A DNA stretch of 64,000 nt from Bacillus sp. CHD6a (lineage in GTDB: Bacteria; Bacillota; Bacilli; Bacillales; Bacillaceae_I), in assembly GCF_001293645.1 (NCBI RefSeq), contig NZ_LBMD01000017.1, positions 51,527 through 115,526 of the forward strand. Reading direction: 5' to 3'. Both the position numbers and the translations under genes were made by a program. Positions 18,209 to 26,813 of the stretch are shown here, in pieces. Positions within the stretch are counted from its first letter, which is position 1. Every line of letters begins with the position of its first letter. Below the pieces are notes generated by a model. That model was not told the origin of the DNA and ran no database searches. It worked only from the letters and a program-made list of their open reading frames with translations.

Positions 18209-19666
18209 ATGAGATTATTCATAATGTTACTTAGTATCACTATGTTTATACTTGGAGGTTGCTCCAAAGGTGATCACACAGCAACCGAACCATCTAAATC
18301 ATCTAATGAAGAAGAGAGGCAAGAGGAAGAAGTTAGGGAAGAAGATAACGCAGAAGAAGAGCCGAAAGATGAAAAAGGAGCTTCTAGTGTTGAAGTTCTT
18401 GGAAAGTTGGATGAGGTGGTGATTCCGTCTAATCTAGAAGAATTTACAACAATTCAGTCCGGTACGATGACTGGTGATATCGAATATAAAGAAGAAACCA
18501 GCATTTGGCCCTCACTCAATTCTTTAAAAGGAATGGAAGAGGATTTTCTTTTACATATGAAAGACGTTACGGCACAATCGACAGAAACGGATACGTTATT
18601 GAAAGCGTTCATCCACCTGTTAGGAAACAGCGCGTACCCTGAGGCGATTGGAAAACTAGCAAACTATGAGCCTTCTTTTAATGAACCGCTCCTCCCAGAG
18701 CCCGAGCTAAACGATGAAGCACCTAATGGGCAGGGAACGCCTGCAAAAGCGTTCATCCTTTTAGATGCCAGCTCCAGTATGCTGTTGGATGTAAATGGCA
18801 AGCAGAAAATGAAGGTGGCCAAAGACGCCGTTTTGAGTTTTGGTAAAACGATTGGAACGAACAGTGATGTTTCTCTCTATGTTTACGGGCACGCCGGTTC
18901 CCAAGAGGACAAGGATATGCAAGTATCCTGTACTACGATAGATGAGGTCTATCCGGCGCAGGCTTATAACGAAAAAGCATTCTTTGAAGCGGTTCAAGGT
19001 GTAGAAGCGAAAGGATGGACCCCGCTTGCCCAAGCTATTAAAACGGCTCGTGAGGCTAGTGCTTCATATGAAGGAGACATTACTCTTTATATTGTAAGTG
19101 ACGGGATGGAAACATGCGACGGCAACCCGGTAGAGGAAGCGCAAGCCTTTGCTGATGAAAAAGAAGGCCGCCATGTGAACATCATCGGGTTCAATGTTGA
19201 CAAGAAATCAGAAAATCAGCTGAAGGATGTAGCGGCTGCAGGAAACGGCGAATATATCTCTGCGGACAATGCAGACGACCTGCAGAACAGCATGAAATAC
19301 AAATGGTTGCCGGATAGTTTGGATTTGATGAACAAATCACTTGCATCTCCTAAAGGGACCTTTGCCGTCTCCTTTGCGAATTTAAATCTTAGTAACATGG
19401 AATCAACCATCCAAAATGCCATCAACAAAGAAACAGAACGTTTCCGAGATGCTGCAAGCTCTCTGAGGGAAGCAGAACAGATTACAGAAGAAGAGGAAGC
19501 TGCACTCCTTATAAGGATCGAAGAATACGGAGAAACGATGCGAGTATTAAAGGAAGAACTTCATGCGAAAAAGGACAAAGAAATGAACGATGAACTTGAT
19601 CGAATCGATGCAGAGATTGAGGACTGGATTAAACGGATGAAAAAGTTGAAAGAGGAGAATGGGTAA
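18209..19666 (+). CDS. Lipoprotein with von Willebrand factor A domain
   Basis: A 485-residue surface lipoprotein. The signal ends in the lipobox LGGC (Cys18), then come about 45 very acidic residues (a flexible stalk) and a VWA domain from about 175 to 375 with the metal-ion site DASSS at 186-190, a conserved threonine in GWTPLAQA and the SDG motif (YIVSDGMETC). The C-terminal 90 residues are charged helix, likely coiled coil (REAEQITEEEEAALLIRIEE). VWA domains bind protein partners through a Mg/Mn site; the partner is unknown. ATG 18209 is chosen because GGAGGG lies at 18198-18203 and the lipobox falls in the right place; an upstream ATG at 18113 would hide the signal peptide. Confidence 0.88.
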   Translation: MRLFIMLLSITMFILGGCSKGDHTATEPSKSSNEEERQEEEVREEDNAEEEPKDEKGASSVEVLGKLDEVVIPSNLEEFTTIQSGTMTGDIEYKEETSIWPSLNSLKGMEEDFLLHMKDVTAQSTETDTLLKAFIHLLGNSAYPEAIGKLANYEPSFNEPLLPEPELNDEAPNGQGTPAKAFILLDASSSMLLDVNGKQKMKVAKDAVLSFGKTIGTNSDVSLYVYGHAGSQEDKDMQVSCTTIDEVYPAQAYNEKAFFEAVQGVEAKGWTPLAQAIKTAREASASYEGDITLYIVSDGMETCDGNPVEEAQAFADEKEGRHVNIIGFNVDKKSENQLKDVAAAGNGEYISADNADDLQNSMKYKWLPDSLDLMNKSLASPKGTFAVSFANLNLSNMESTIQNAINKETERFRDAASSLREAEQITEEEEAALLIRIEEYGETMRVLKEELHAKKDKEMNDELDRIDAEIEDWIKRMKKLKEENG

Positions 19667-19754
19667 GAAGGGGTTTTCTGTTTTGAAGAGGGCGAGAGCT
19701 TTGGCACGGCACGATCTTGCTCACGGCAAGGTTCAAATAACCTACATCCACCCG

Positions 19755-19792
19755 AAAAGCGTCCAAATCAACCTACTGATTGGGCGTTTTTA
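19755..19792 (+). terminator. Terminator downstream of the VWA lipoprotein gene
   Basis: Stem AAAGCGTCCAA / TTGGGCGTTTTT (one G-U) and a T run. It lies 90 bases after the stop codon in a 300-base gap otherwise without a gene; the ppaC ribosome binding site AAGGAGAG is at 19952-19959. Confidence 0.8.
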
Positions 19793-19965
19793 CTTTCTAT
19801 CGAATATATTTATCTGACTTTTTGTTGTTAATTTCTAATAAAACCGTTTAGAGATGCCCTTTAAAAGGAATTTCATTTTGAATCAAACGATATTTTAAGG
19901 TAATATACAAAGTGGAAGAGTTAGTAGAATTAGCTCGATAAAACATATACGCAAGGAGAGTACTC

Positions 19966-20895
19966 ATGACAAAAGTTTTAGTACTAGGACATAAAAACCC
20001 AGATACAGATTCCATTTGCTCTGCAATTGCTTATGCAGAGTTGAAGAAACAATTAGGCATGGACGCAGAGCCTGTTCGCTTAGGTGAATTAAACGGTGAA
20101 ACGGAATATGCGTTAAAAGAATTCAACAGCGAAGTGCCGCGTTTAGTGGAAACTGTTGCAAATGAAGTGAAGGAAGTAATCTTAGTCGACCACAACGAGC
20201 GCCAACAAAGCGTAAGTGACATCGATCAAGTTCGCGTGTTGGAAGTCATTGATCACCACCGTATCGCAAATTTTGAAACAGCGGATCCTTTATACTACCG
20301 TGCAGAACCTGTTGGTTGCACTGCGACAATCTTAAACAAGCTATACAAGGAAAATGGAGTGGAAATCTCTAAGCCAGTTGCTGGTTTAATGCTTTCTGCA
20401 ATCATTTCAGATTCTCTATTGTTCAAATCCCCTACTTGCACGGAGCAAGATGTACAAGCTGCAAAAGAACTTGCTGACATTGCAGGAGTGAATGCAGATG
20501 AGTACGGTCTTGCCATGCTAAAAGCCGGAGCGGACCTTAGCGATAAAACGGTAGAACAGCTGATCTCCCTAGATGCGAAAGAGTTCCAAATGGGCAGCTA
20601 CAAAGTGGAAATTGCGCAAGTAAACACAGTGGACACAAACGACGTTCTTGCCAAACAAGAAGAGTTGGAAGCAGTCATCACAGCAAACGTTGCTGACAAG
20701 GATTTAGACTTGTTCTTACTTGTTGTGACGGATATTTTAGAAAATGATTCTGTTGCACTTGCACTTGGTTCCCAGGCGCCAGTTGTTGAAAAAGCGTATA
20801 ATGTTACACTTGAAAACAACACAGCATTATTAAAGGGTGTTGTATCCCGTAAGAAGCAAGTTGTTCCTGTGTTGACGGATGCGTTGACGAAATAA
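19966..20895 (+). CDS. ppaC: Manganese-dependent inorganic pyrophosphatase (family II)
   Basis: A 309-residue DHH-superfamily enzyme that hydrolyses pyrophosphate from biosynthetic reactions. The metal-binding motifs are all visible: GHKNPDTDS (residues 7-15), VDHNE near 75 and the DHH triad in IDHHRI near 97, followed by the DHHA2 domain with SRKKQV at about 296-301. Length is the family norm. ATG 19966 follows AAGGAGAG. It is monocistronic, with terminators on both sides. Confidence 0.97.
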   Translation: MTKVLVLGHKNPDTDSICSAIAYAELKKQLGMDAEPVRLGELNGETEYALKEFNSEVPRLVETVANEVKEVILVDHNERQQSVSDIDQVRVLEVIDHHRIANFETADPLYYRAEPVGCTATILNKLYKENGVEISKPVAGLMLSAIISDSLLFKSPTCTEQDVQAAKELADIAGVNADEYGLAMLKAGADLSDKTVEQLISLDAKEFQMGSYKVEIAQVNTVDTNDVLAKQEELEAVITANVADKDLDLFLLVVTDILENDSVALALGSQAPVVEKAYNVTLENNTALLKGVVSRKKQVVPVLTDALTK

Positions 20896-20903
20896 GATGG
20901 GTG

Positions 20904-20945
20904 ACGCATGGATTAATTTTGGCGAGTTGATCCATGCGTTTTTTA
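20904..20945 (+). terminator. Terminator of ppaC
   Basis: Perfect 10-bp stem ACGCATGGAT / ATCCATGCGT with a 16-base loop, followed by TTTTTT. Confidence 0.9.
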
Positions 20946-20977
20946 GGTGATTTTTAAGTGTTTTTTGATGCTTTAAA

Positions 20978-21192
20978 CCGTTCGGTCAATTAAATGGGAA
21001 CTTTGGACAACTTAACCTGTTTTTTGTTAGGGTTCGGACATTTACACTGCGGGGTTCGGTCAACATTTCAAGACGTTCGGTCATCTGAAAAAATCGTTCG
21101 GTCAAATTCCGGAAATCTTCGGCCACTTTTGTCAAAACTTTGGTCAAATACTCAAAAACTTCGGTCAAAAAACGAAAATCTTCGGACATTTG
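20978..21192 (-). repeat. Ten-unit, 21-bp-period intergenic array, copy 2 (inverted)
   Basis: Read on the minus strand from 21192 it starts CAAATGTCCGAAG, continues with units of the type TTGACCGAAG (2-4), then GACCGAAC (5-7), then TAAATGTCCGAACCC with an A-rich spacer, and ends with GTTGTCCAAAG and TTGACCGAACGG. This is the same order of unit types as copies 1 and 3 but the opposite orientation relative to the flanking plus-strand genes. The gap from 21193 to 21403 holds an inverted repeat and the next gene's promoter region. Confidence 0.85.
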
Positions 21193-21289
21193 CCTAAAAT
21201 GAAAGTAAAATTATTCCGCTTGCCCCTCGTCCATCAGCCCTCCCACCAAAAAGTTACCCCAAAAGTGATCCAAATCTCCACTAAAAACG

Positions 21290-21310
21290 TTAGGTTCCTA
21301 AAGAACCTAA
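21290..21310. promoter_or_regulatory. 21-bp dyad upstream of the ABC importer operon
   Basis: Perfect inverted repeat TTAGGTTC-N5-GAACCTAA. The outer TTAGGTT...AACCTAA halves match those of DtxR/IdeR-type metal-regulator boxes, but the spacing is 2 bp longer than the 19-bp DtxR consensus. It lies about 95 bases before the start of the operon, next to AT-rich sequence that could serve as promoter. Identity of the binding protein is a guess. Confidence 0.5.
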
Positions 21311-21403
21311 ACCCACCTCAAACATACCAACATTTTAAAGTATAAAAGATAAGTGTTATATATATAGTTAGATATATTAGACATAGAGAGAAGAGGGACG
21401 TCC

Positions 21404-22663
21404 ATGAAGATGACAAGGTTGCTGACATTACCATTTTTAATTGTACTGCTAATAATTGCTGGCTGTTCAAACTCGAACTCAAACTCACCAACTAAAAACA
21501 GCGCCGGTGAAGACTTAAAAGAGCAAGACTGGGAAGACATCACCAAACTCGCTGACGGTACGAAAGTACGCATTTTCATGTGGGGCGGAGATGAAGGAAT
21601 CAATCGCTACATGGATGAATGGGTCGCACCAAATCTAAAAGAAGCTCATAACATCGAACTAGAACGAGTCCCGATGGATACGAATGAAATCCTTCAAAAA
21701 CTCTCGACGGAAAAGCGTGCAAACAAAGAGGAAGGTACCATCGACATTGTTTGGATAAACGGGGAAAATTTCAAGAATGCTAAGGAGTTTGATCTCCTCT
21801 ACGGGCCTTTCAGTGAAAAACTCCCGAGCTACCAAAACTTTGTGGACACCGAAAGTCTCGACATTCAATATGACTTCGGTACAGAAGTGGAAGGGCTTGA
21901 GGCACCTTGGGGGAAAGTGCAGTTTGTTTTCCTATATGATGAAGAAAAAGTTCAGACTCCACCGGCCAGCCTGGAAGAATTAAAAGATTGGATAAAAGAA
22001 AATCCAGGGAAATTCACATATCCTGACGCCAATGATTTTACAGGCAACGCGTTCTTAAGGCATGTAATGTATGATGCAGTCGGTGGACCGGAGAAATTAT
22101 TAGAAGACGGCTACAGTGAAGAGGTTTTAGCAGAGCACCAAGAACAAATGTGGAACTATCTCCGTGAAATTCAACCCTCCCTATGGAGAAAAGGGGAAAC
22201 CTACCCGGCAACTCTAACGGATTTGGATCGCCTTTATAGCCAAGGGGAAGTGTGGATGACGATGGGGTATAACGAGGCGAGGGCAGAAAGTCTTATCAAG
22301 GACGGCGTATTCCCTGAAAGTACGAAATCATTTGTACTAGATTCAGTATCCATTGGAAATACTCACTTCTTGGCAATCCCGTTTAACAGTCCAAATAAAG
22401 CTGGGGCGATGGCAGCCATCAATTTCTTGATGTCCCCAGATGCGCAGCTTGCCAAATATGAATCCACATATTGGGGTGAAAATATGGCACTTGATCCAAC
22501 AAAGTTGCCAGAAGAGGCGAAAGAAAAGCTGGCTAACATGGATCGAGGAGCTTCTGTTCTATCTCCGGAAAAATTAAGCGAAAGTCTTTTACCGGAAGTG
22601 GATGCAGAATATGTGAACTGGTTGAAGGAGCATTGGGTCAATGAAGTGGTTCAAAAGCAATAA
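21404..22663 (+). CDS. ABC transporter substrate-binding lipoprotein, YnjB-like
   Basis: A 419-residue extracellular solute-binding protein. The signal ends in the lipobox IAGC (Cys21), followed by an Asn/Ser-rich linker and two lobes of a family-1 type binding fold (motifs DIVWINGENF, PYGKVQF-like APWGKVQF, and TYWGENMALDP near the C-terminus). Together with the next genes it matches the YnjB-YnjC-YnjD-YnjF arrangement of E. coli, whose substrate is unknown; distant similarity to thiamine- and polyamine-type binders is expected for this fold. ATG 21404 follows AGAGGGA at 21392-21398. Its end overlaps the first permease gene by 23 bp. Confidence 0.85.
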   Translation: MKMTRLLTLPFLIVLLIIAGCSNSNSNSPTKNSAGEDLKEQDWEDITKLADGTKVRIFMWGGDEGINRYMDEWVAPNLKEAHNIELERVPMDTNEILQKLSTEKRANKEEGTIDIVWINGENFKNAKEFDLLYGPFSEKLPSYQNFVDTESLDIQYDFGTEVEGLEAPWGKVQFVFLYDEEKVQTPPASLEELKDWIKENPGKFTYPDANDFTGNAFLRHVMYDAVGGPEKLLEDGYSEEVLAEHQEQMWNYLREIQPSLWRKGETYPATLTDLDRLYSQGEVWMTMGYNEARAESLIKDGVFPESTKSFVLDSVSIGNTHFLAIPFNSPNKAGAMAAINFLMSPDAQLAKYESTYWGENMALDPTKLPEEAKEKLANMDRGASVLSPEKLSESLLPEVDAEYVNWLKEHWVNEVVQKQ

Positions 22664-23507
22664 CTGGAGTCTTGCACTCCTTCCGGCTTTTCTTTTTACA
22701 TTCTGCCTTGTCGTGTATGGACTTTTTTTGGCGGCACAGGAGAGTGTGACAACCTTAAATGGAATTTCACTGGATGCATATAAAAAAATAATTGAAAACG
22801 AGGCATTCTTGGAGTCGTTAAAATATAGTCTCCGGATTGCCTTCATTTCCACGACGCTGTCTCTGATATTGGGACTTTTATTAACAAAATTTCTTTTTGA
22901 AACCTTGAAAAACCATTTGGCACGAACCGTTGTTTGGCTGCCAATGTTATTTCCTCACTTTGTTTGGGGATATATGATGATCTTGCTTTTTTCTCAGACT
23001 GGCTGGTTTTCCACCTTACTCCATGAACTGTCCATCATCGATCGTCCAGATCAGTTTCCGGTCTTGACAAATGATCGCTATGGGATTGGCATCATCATTA
23101 CCTACACACTAAAAGAAATTCCCTTTGTTGTCCTTATGCTCCTTCCTGTCTATGCACAGCTGAACCGCGATTTGCCTAATGTGGTGAAGACCCTTGGCGG
23201 CACCAAATGGCATGTGTTCAAAACAGTAGAGTGGCCATGGTTGTTTCCAGTGCTCATGGAGGCGGGACTGATTGTTTTTGCCTTTATTTTGGCAGCATTT
23301 GAAGTGCCATTTTTACTTGGTACGACCTATCCGAAAATGGTCTCTGTCCTTGCCTATGAGTGGTTTTACCAAGGAGACTGGAGTAAAAGGCCGGAATCTT
23401 TTGCTGTGATGATGACAGTGACTGCAATAATCTTTGGGATGCTGGTTATTCTGTTAAGTTTGGTTTCAAGATCGAGGTATCGGATGATGAAAGGAAACGG
23501 GATGTAA
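22641..23507 (+). CDS. ABC transporter permease, first subunit (YnjC N-half-like)
   Basis: A 288-residue inner-membrane permease with about six spans (15-35, 65-85, 95-120, 145-170, 200-225, 255-280). The cytoplasmic EAA-type loop is seen in the LPNVVKTLGGTKWHVFKTVEWP segment near residue 190, which contacts the ATPase. It starts inside the binding-protein gene at ATG 22641, where GAAGGAG lies at 22623-22629. In E. coli YnjC one polypeptide holds two such permease units; here they are separate genes. Confidence 0.85.
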   Translation: MKWFKSNNWSLALLPAFLFTFCLVVYGLFLAAQESVTTLNGISLDAYKKIIENEAFLESLKYSLRIAFISTTLSLILGLLLTKFLFETLKNHLARTVVWLPMLFPHFVWGYMMILLFSQTGWFSTLLHELSIIDRPDQFPVLTNDRYGIGIIITYTLKEIPFVVLMLLPVYAQLNRDLPNVVKTLGGTKWHVFKTVEWPWLFPVLMEAGLIVFAFILAAFEVPFLLGTTYPKMVSVLAYEWFYQGDWSKRPESFAVMMTVTAIIFGMLVILLSLVSRSRYRMMKGNGM

Positions 23508-23508
23508 A

Positions 23509-24312
23509 ATGAGAAGGAATAGAAACTGGAGCTTATTGTATATAATTTTTGCGTTCGTTCTCTTTCTTCCTGTCCTGCTATTATTGGTGAAAAGTATATC
23601 CTACGGTTGGAGGTGGGGGGAAATCATCCCCTCTTCTTTTTCTGGAAGAGGGTTCACCGTCCTGCTGAATGATGCGCGCTTTTTCTCTGCGATTGGAATG
23701 ACGCTTTTAATTGGAATGGTCGTCATTCTCCTCAACCTGGTCATTGCTGTACCAGCGGCAAGAGCACTTGCCTTTCACTCTTTCAGGGGAAAAGCACTGG
23801 TTGAAGTGTTGCTGCTCCTCCCAATTCTCATCCCGAGTCTTGCGGTGGCGATGGGAATTCATATTACCATGATACGATTTGGTATGGCGGACGAGTGGAT
23901 CGGTGTCGTATTGGTGCACCTCATTCCGACGATCCCATATTCTATAAAGATTTTAAGATCGGGCTTTGAAAGACTTGGCCAGAAATGGGAAGAACAAGCA
24001 AGCTCGCTCGGAGGCACAAAAGGAGCAATCCTCTACAGAATTTACTTGCCGCAATTATTGCCAAGCTTCCGTAGCATGGTGTTTTTGATTTTTGTCATTT
24101 CTTTAAGTCAATATGCGCTCACTTCCATCATCGGTGGCGGAAACGTATTGACGTTGGCTATGTTATATTTTCCGTTCCTGTCATCAGTGGACGAAGCAGT
24201 CATTGCAAGCTTTTCCATCGTGTTTGCACTGCTACCTATTTGTGTGATGATCGGGTTTGAACTAGTGTTTCGACTGGTGATTCCTTATCAGAAAAGGGTG
24301 TTTTTAGATTGA
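23509..24312 (+). CDS. ABC transporter permease, second subunit (YnjC C-half-like)
   Basis: A 267-residue permease with six predicted spans and an EAA-type loop (EEQASSLGGTKGAILYRIYLP near residue 165). The start ATG 23509 comes one base after the preceding stop (TAAAATG), and the 3' end overlaps the ATPase gene by 4 bp, so the operon is tightly coupled. It should pair with the 22641 product to form the membrane channel. Confidence 0.85.
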   Translation: MRRNRNWSLLYIIFAFVLFLPVLLLLVKSISYGWRWGEIIPSSFSGRGFTVLLNDARFFSAIGMTLLIGMVVILLNLVIAVPAARALAFHSFRGKALVEVLLLLPILIPSLAVAMGIHITMIRFGMADEWIGVVLVHLIPTIPYSIKILRSGFERLGQKWEEQASSLGGTKGAILYRIYLPQLLPSFRSMVFLIFVISLSQYALTSIIGGGNVLTLAMLYFPFLSSVDEAVIASFSIVFALLPICVMIGFELVFRLVIPYQKRVFLD

Positions 24313-25283
24313 GTGAAACAATAGTGATAGAAAACGTATCAAAAAAATATGGGGAGAAAAGCATTATCCGTAATTTGAATTTGACAATAAATCAAGGTGA
24401 AATCATTAGTGTTGTCGGTCCTTCAGGAAGCGGGAAATCCACATTATTGAAATGCCTTGCTGGACTGGAACCCGTTTCAGCTGGGACCATTAAAGTGGGA
24501 CAAAAGGATATCACCTCCATGCAAGCCAATCAGCGTCCGATTGTGATGATGTTTCAACAGCCTCTTTTGTTCCCGCATATGACCGTGTTGGAAAATGTCA
24601 TGATTGGTTTATCTTTTAAAAGAAAAGGATCAAAAGCCAAGCGAAAAGAGCTGGCTACTAATTTCTTAACGAAAGTTGGGCTTGATGGATACGGAAAAAA
24701 TTATCCTTACGAGCTTTCAGGCGGCCAACAGCAAAGAGTTGCGCTGGCTAGGGCACTAATTACTAATCCGCAATTGATGCTCTTGGATGAACCTTTTAGC
24801 AGTATCGATAACGAGAAAAGGGACGAATTACGGTTCTGGGTGAGAAATTTATTGAAAGAAGAAGGTATTGCAAGCCTTTTTATCACTCATGATATAGAAG
24901 AAGCGATGTTGATGGGAGATAGGGTTGCTGTTTTTGCCGAACAGAAGATCCAACAAATCGGCGCTCCGATGGATGTATATGAGGAGCCGGCAACACCTTT
25001 TGTTGCAAAATTTTATTCGGATGGTCTTCTAATAGGCAAGAGTTCATTTGTTCATTCGAAAAAGTTAAAAGTAATGAGAGAACACTCAGAATCCAGCTAC
25101 CAGTCATATAAAGGGTCAGTAGTACAGAAAAAAGTAAAACATGGCAGTCTTTTTTATGATATACAGATGGAAGAACTCCATCAAAAGCTCACACTTCCCT
25201 CAACAGAAAATTTAGATCTATCCCAACAAGTATGGGTAACGGTGCAAACCGAACAAGATCTGACTCATTTTAAAAACGTTTGA
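24309..25283 (+). CDS. ABC transporter ATP-binding protein (YnjD-like)
   Basis: A 324-residue ATPase: Walker A GPSGSGKST near 39, Q-loop MMFQQP near 83, signature LSGGQQQR near 139, Walker B LMLLDEPFSS and H-loop ITHD. After about residue 220 there is an extra 100-residue C-terminal region, as in the MalK/PotA group where it forms a regulatory OB-type domain. The start is TTG 24309, overlapping the permease stop; no other in-frame start keeps the N-terminal strand intact. Confidence 0.85.
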   Translation: MSETIVIENVSKKYGEKSIIRNLNLTINQGEIISVVGPSGSGKSTLLKCLAGLEPVSAGTIKVGQKDITSMQANQRPIVMMFQQPLLFPHMTVLENVMIGLSFKRKGSKAKRKELATNFLTKVGLDGYGKNYPYELSGGQQQRVALARALITNPQLMLLDEPFSSIDNEKRDELRFWVRNLLKEEGIASLFITHDIEEAMLMGDRVAVFAEQKIQQIGAPMDVYEEPATPFVAKFYSDGLLIGKSSFVHSKKLKVMREHSESSYQSYKGSVVQKKVKHGSLFYDIQMEELHQKLTLPSTENLDLSQQVWVTVQTEQDLTHFKNV

Positions 25284-25315
25284 TGAAAATATTGCTCATA
25301 TAAAGGAAGGTTCTT

Positions 25316-25897
25316 ATGCTTGATACACATGCCCGAAAATATGTACAACCATTAATATCAAACACAGCGGAGCAATTGTTGAAGTTTGGATTGACACCAA
25401 ATCAAGTCACAGTCATTTCATTTGGTATCGGTGTGTCATCTGGAGCTTTTTTCTATTTTGGTCTCCCGATAATAGCCGTATTGGTTTTGTGGATTTCGGG
25501 TTTCCTTGATGCGGTCGATGGTACCATGGCCCGTAAAACCAAATCTTCTCCATGGGGAACGGTCATGGATGTCACATTTGACCGGCTGGTCGAGATCAGT
25601 GTGATCCTCGGCGTGGCTTTTGTCTACCCGGAAATACAGTGGGCATTATTATTATTAAGCGTATCTATCATTTTTTCGATTACAGTCTTTTTGACGGTCG
25701 GGGCAGTTTCTGAAAAGCAAGGAATGAAGTCCTTTTACTATCAGGCTGGACTGGCGGAAAGAACAGAAGGCTTTATCTTACTTACCCTCATGATGCTACT
25801 GCCTGCATTCGTCCTCTGGACTACCTTACTATTCCTGGCAGTCGAAATTATCACCGGTCTCCAACGTTTCTTCGAAGCAAAAAGAATTTTGCAGTAG
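25316..25897 (+). CDS. CDP-alcohol phosphatidyltransferase family protein (YnjF-like)
   Basis: A 193-residue membrane enzyme of the family that moves a phosphatidyl group from CDP-diacylglycerol to an alcohol. The signature D-x2-DG-x2-AR...G-x3-D-x3-D is present at about residues 62-86 (DAVDGTMARK then GTVMDVTFD). Five to six hydrophobic spans surround it. The alcohol cannot be named from sequence. It sits 32 bp after the ATPase gene with AAAGGAAGG in front, so it is probably the last gene of the importer operon, the same association as E. coli ynjF with ynjBCD. Confidence 0.85.
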   Translation: MLDTHARKYVQPLISNTAEQLLKFGLTPNQVTVISFGIGVSSGAFFYFGLPIIAVLVLWISGFLDAVDGTMARKTKSSPWGTVMDVTFDRLVEISVILGVAFVYPEIQWALLLLSVSIIFSITVFLTVGAVSEKQGMKSFYYQAGLAERTEGFILLTLMMLLPAFVLWTTLLFLAVEIITGLQRFFEAKRILQ

Positions 25898-25910
25898 AAA
25901 AGGTAACCTA

Positions 25911-26095
25911 GCTGATGATTGAGCAAATGGCGAAGACTCCTCGAAAATGCTACGCATTTTCTTCGTGCGAAGAATCGCTGCCGAAGCCTTCCTTGTCCTG
26001 AGGGAGATAGCGCTAGGTGGAGGCCCCACAGGCAAAGCCGAGGAGGCTCACGTCAGCCCCTAGGAAAGCGAAGCCTTTTGCGGAGATCAACAGCG
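25911..26095 (+). repeat. Modular palindromic repeat, long form (copy A)
   Basis: Begins AGCTGATGATTGAGCAAATGG and ends GAGATCAACAGC, which are imperfect terminal inverted repeats. Inside are GGCGAAGACTCC, an inserted AAAATGC/GCATTTT hairpin module, GAGGCCCCACAGGC, GAGGAGGCTC and CCCCTAGGAAAGCGAAGCC. The same blocks recur at 27.4, 30.0-30.4, 33.0-33.5, 42.9-43.3, 59.7 and 62.2 kb. Confidence 0.85.
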
Positions 26096-26114
26096 GCTTC
26101 AGAGTAATTTTCCA

Positions 26115-26168
26115 CAAAAAAAGCTGGAAAGTTTCAGTGACAACACTGATTCTTTCCAGCTTTTTTCT
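26115..26168. terminator. Bidirectional terminator
   Basis: Stem AAAAAAGCTGGAAAG / CTTTCCAGCTTTTTT with an internal CAGTG/CACTG hairpin. T runs on both strands allow it to end the importer operon (plus) and the lmo0937-family genes (minus). Confidence 0.88.
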
Positions 26169-26181
26169 TTATTTTCTACAC

Positions 26182-26328
26182 CTAAGGCCTTCTGCGACCA
26201 GCAAAAAGGTTAAAGACTAATGCGATTAGTGCTAATACAAGGATAATGTGAATGAGGTTCCCTGCAATATCAAAAGAGAATCCAAGTAACCAAAGAATAA
26301 GTAAGACTGCAAAAATCGTCCATAACAT
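26182..26328 (-). CDS. lmo0937-family small membrane protein (paralogue 2)
   Basis: A 48-residue peptide beginning MLWTIFAVLLILWLLG and ending FNLFAGRRRP. It has two short hydrophobic stretches separated by a polar FDIAGN turn. ATG 26328 follows AGGAGGC. It is closely similar to the product of 26422-26571 over its whole length, so the two are tandem paralogues. The family is common in Firmicutes and of unknown function; it resembles the small PMP3-like stress peptides only in size and hydrophobicity. A weak SigB-like element (GTAACT-N12-GGGCAT) precedes it. Confidence 0.85.
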   Translation of the reverse strand: MLWTIFAVLLILWLLGFSFDIAGNLIHIILVLALIALVFNLFAGRRRP

Positions 26329-26421
26329 AGTGAAATGCCTCCTAAACATCTGACATAGTAGCTGTACGATTGGTATGCCCTTCAGCCACTGCAGTTACTC
26401 CTACTAATTATTGGCTTTTTG

Positions 26422-26571
26422 TTACCTGACGCCACGTCTACTTCCGAAAAGGTTAAACACGATAGCCAATACAGCCAGAACTAATAGGATGTGAATAAGT
26501 CCTCCGCCAATTTCCATCGCGAAACCAAGTAACCAAAGAACTAAAAGTACAACAAAGATTGTCCATAACAT
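26422..26571 (-). CDS. lmo0937-family small membrane protein (paralogue 1)
   Basis: A 49-residue peptide, MLWTIFVVLLVLWLLGF...VFNLFGSRRGVR, with two hydrophobic segments. The start ATG 26571 has GAGGAGG just upstream on the minus strand; a longer reading from 26610 would run through this site. The promoter at 26653-26628 is a near-perfect SigB match, so this gene, and probably its downstream paralogue, should be induced by general stress. Confidence 0.87.
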   Translation of the reverse strand: MLWTIFVVLLVLWLLGFAMEIGGGLIHILLVLAVLAIVFNLFGSRRGVR

Positions 26572-26627
26572 GTGATTTTCCTCCTCTATTTTTTTTGGTA
26601 TTTTTTTCAACGTCTACACAGAAGGTA

Positions 26628-26653
26628 ATTCCCTAGCGTGAAAAATGTTAAAC
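26628..26653 (-). promoter_or_regulatory. SigB-type promoter of the lmo0937-family pair
   Basis: On the minus strand GTTTAA (26653-26648), 14 bases, GGGAAT (26633-26628). This differs from the consensus GTTTAA-N12/14-GGGTAT at one base. Confidence 0.85.
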
Positions 26654-26729
26654 CAATATTTTTTTCAAATATATTTTATTGGAGCAAATTAGGAAAAAAG
26701 TTGGAAAAAGAGTTTGTTCCAAAAATTAG

Positions 26730-26754
26730 GTTTTAAAATATGTGGAAAAGGAAT
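26730..26754 (+). promoter_or_regulatory. SigB-type promoter of csbD and the KGG gene
   Basis: GTTTTA (26730-26735), 13 bases, AGGAAT (26749-26754), about 60 bases before the csbD start. It lies back to back with the minus-strand SigB promoter 77 bases away. Confidence 0.65.
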
Positions 26755-26813
26755 GAAGTAACTAGTGACGAGCTATCAGTTGTCACAAATGGAAGTGGGA
26801 GGTGATGTTGAGT

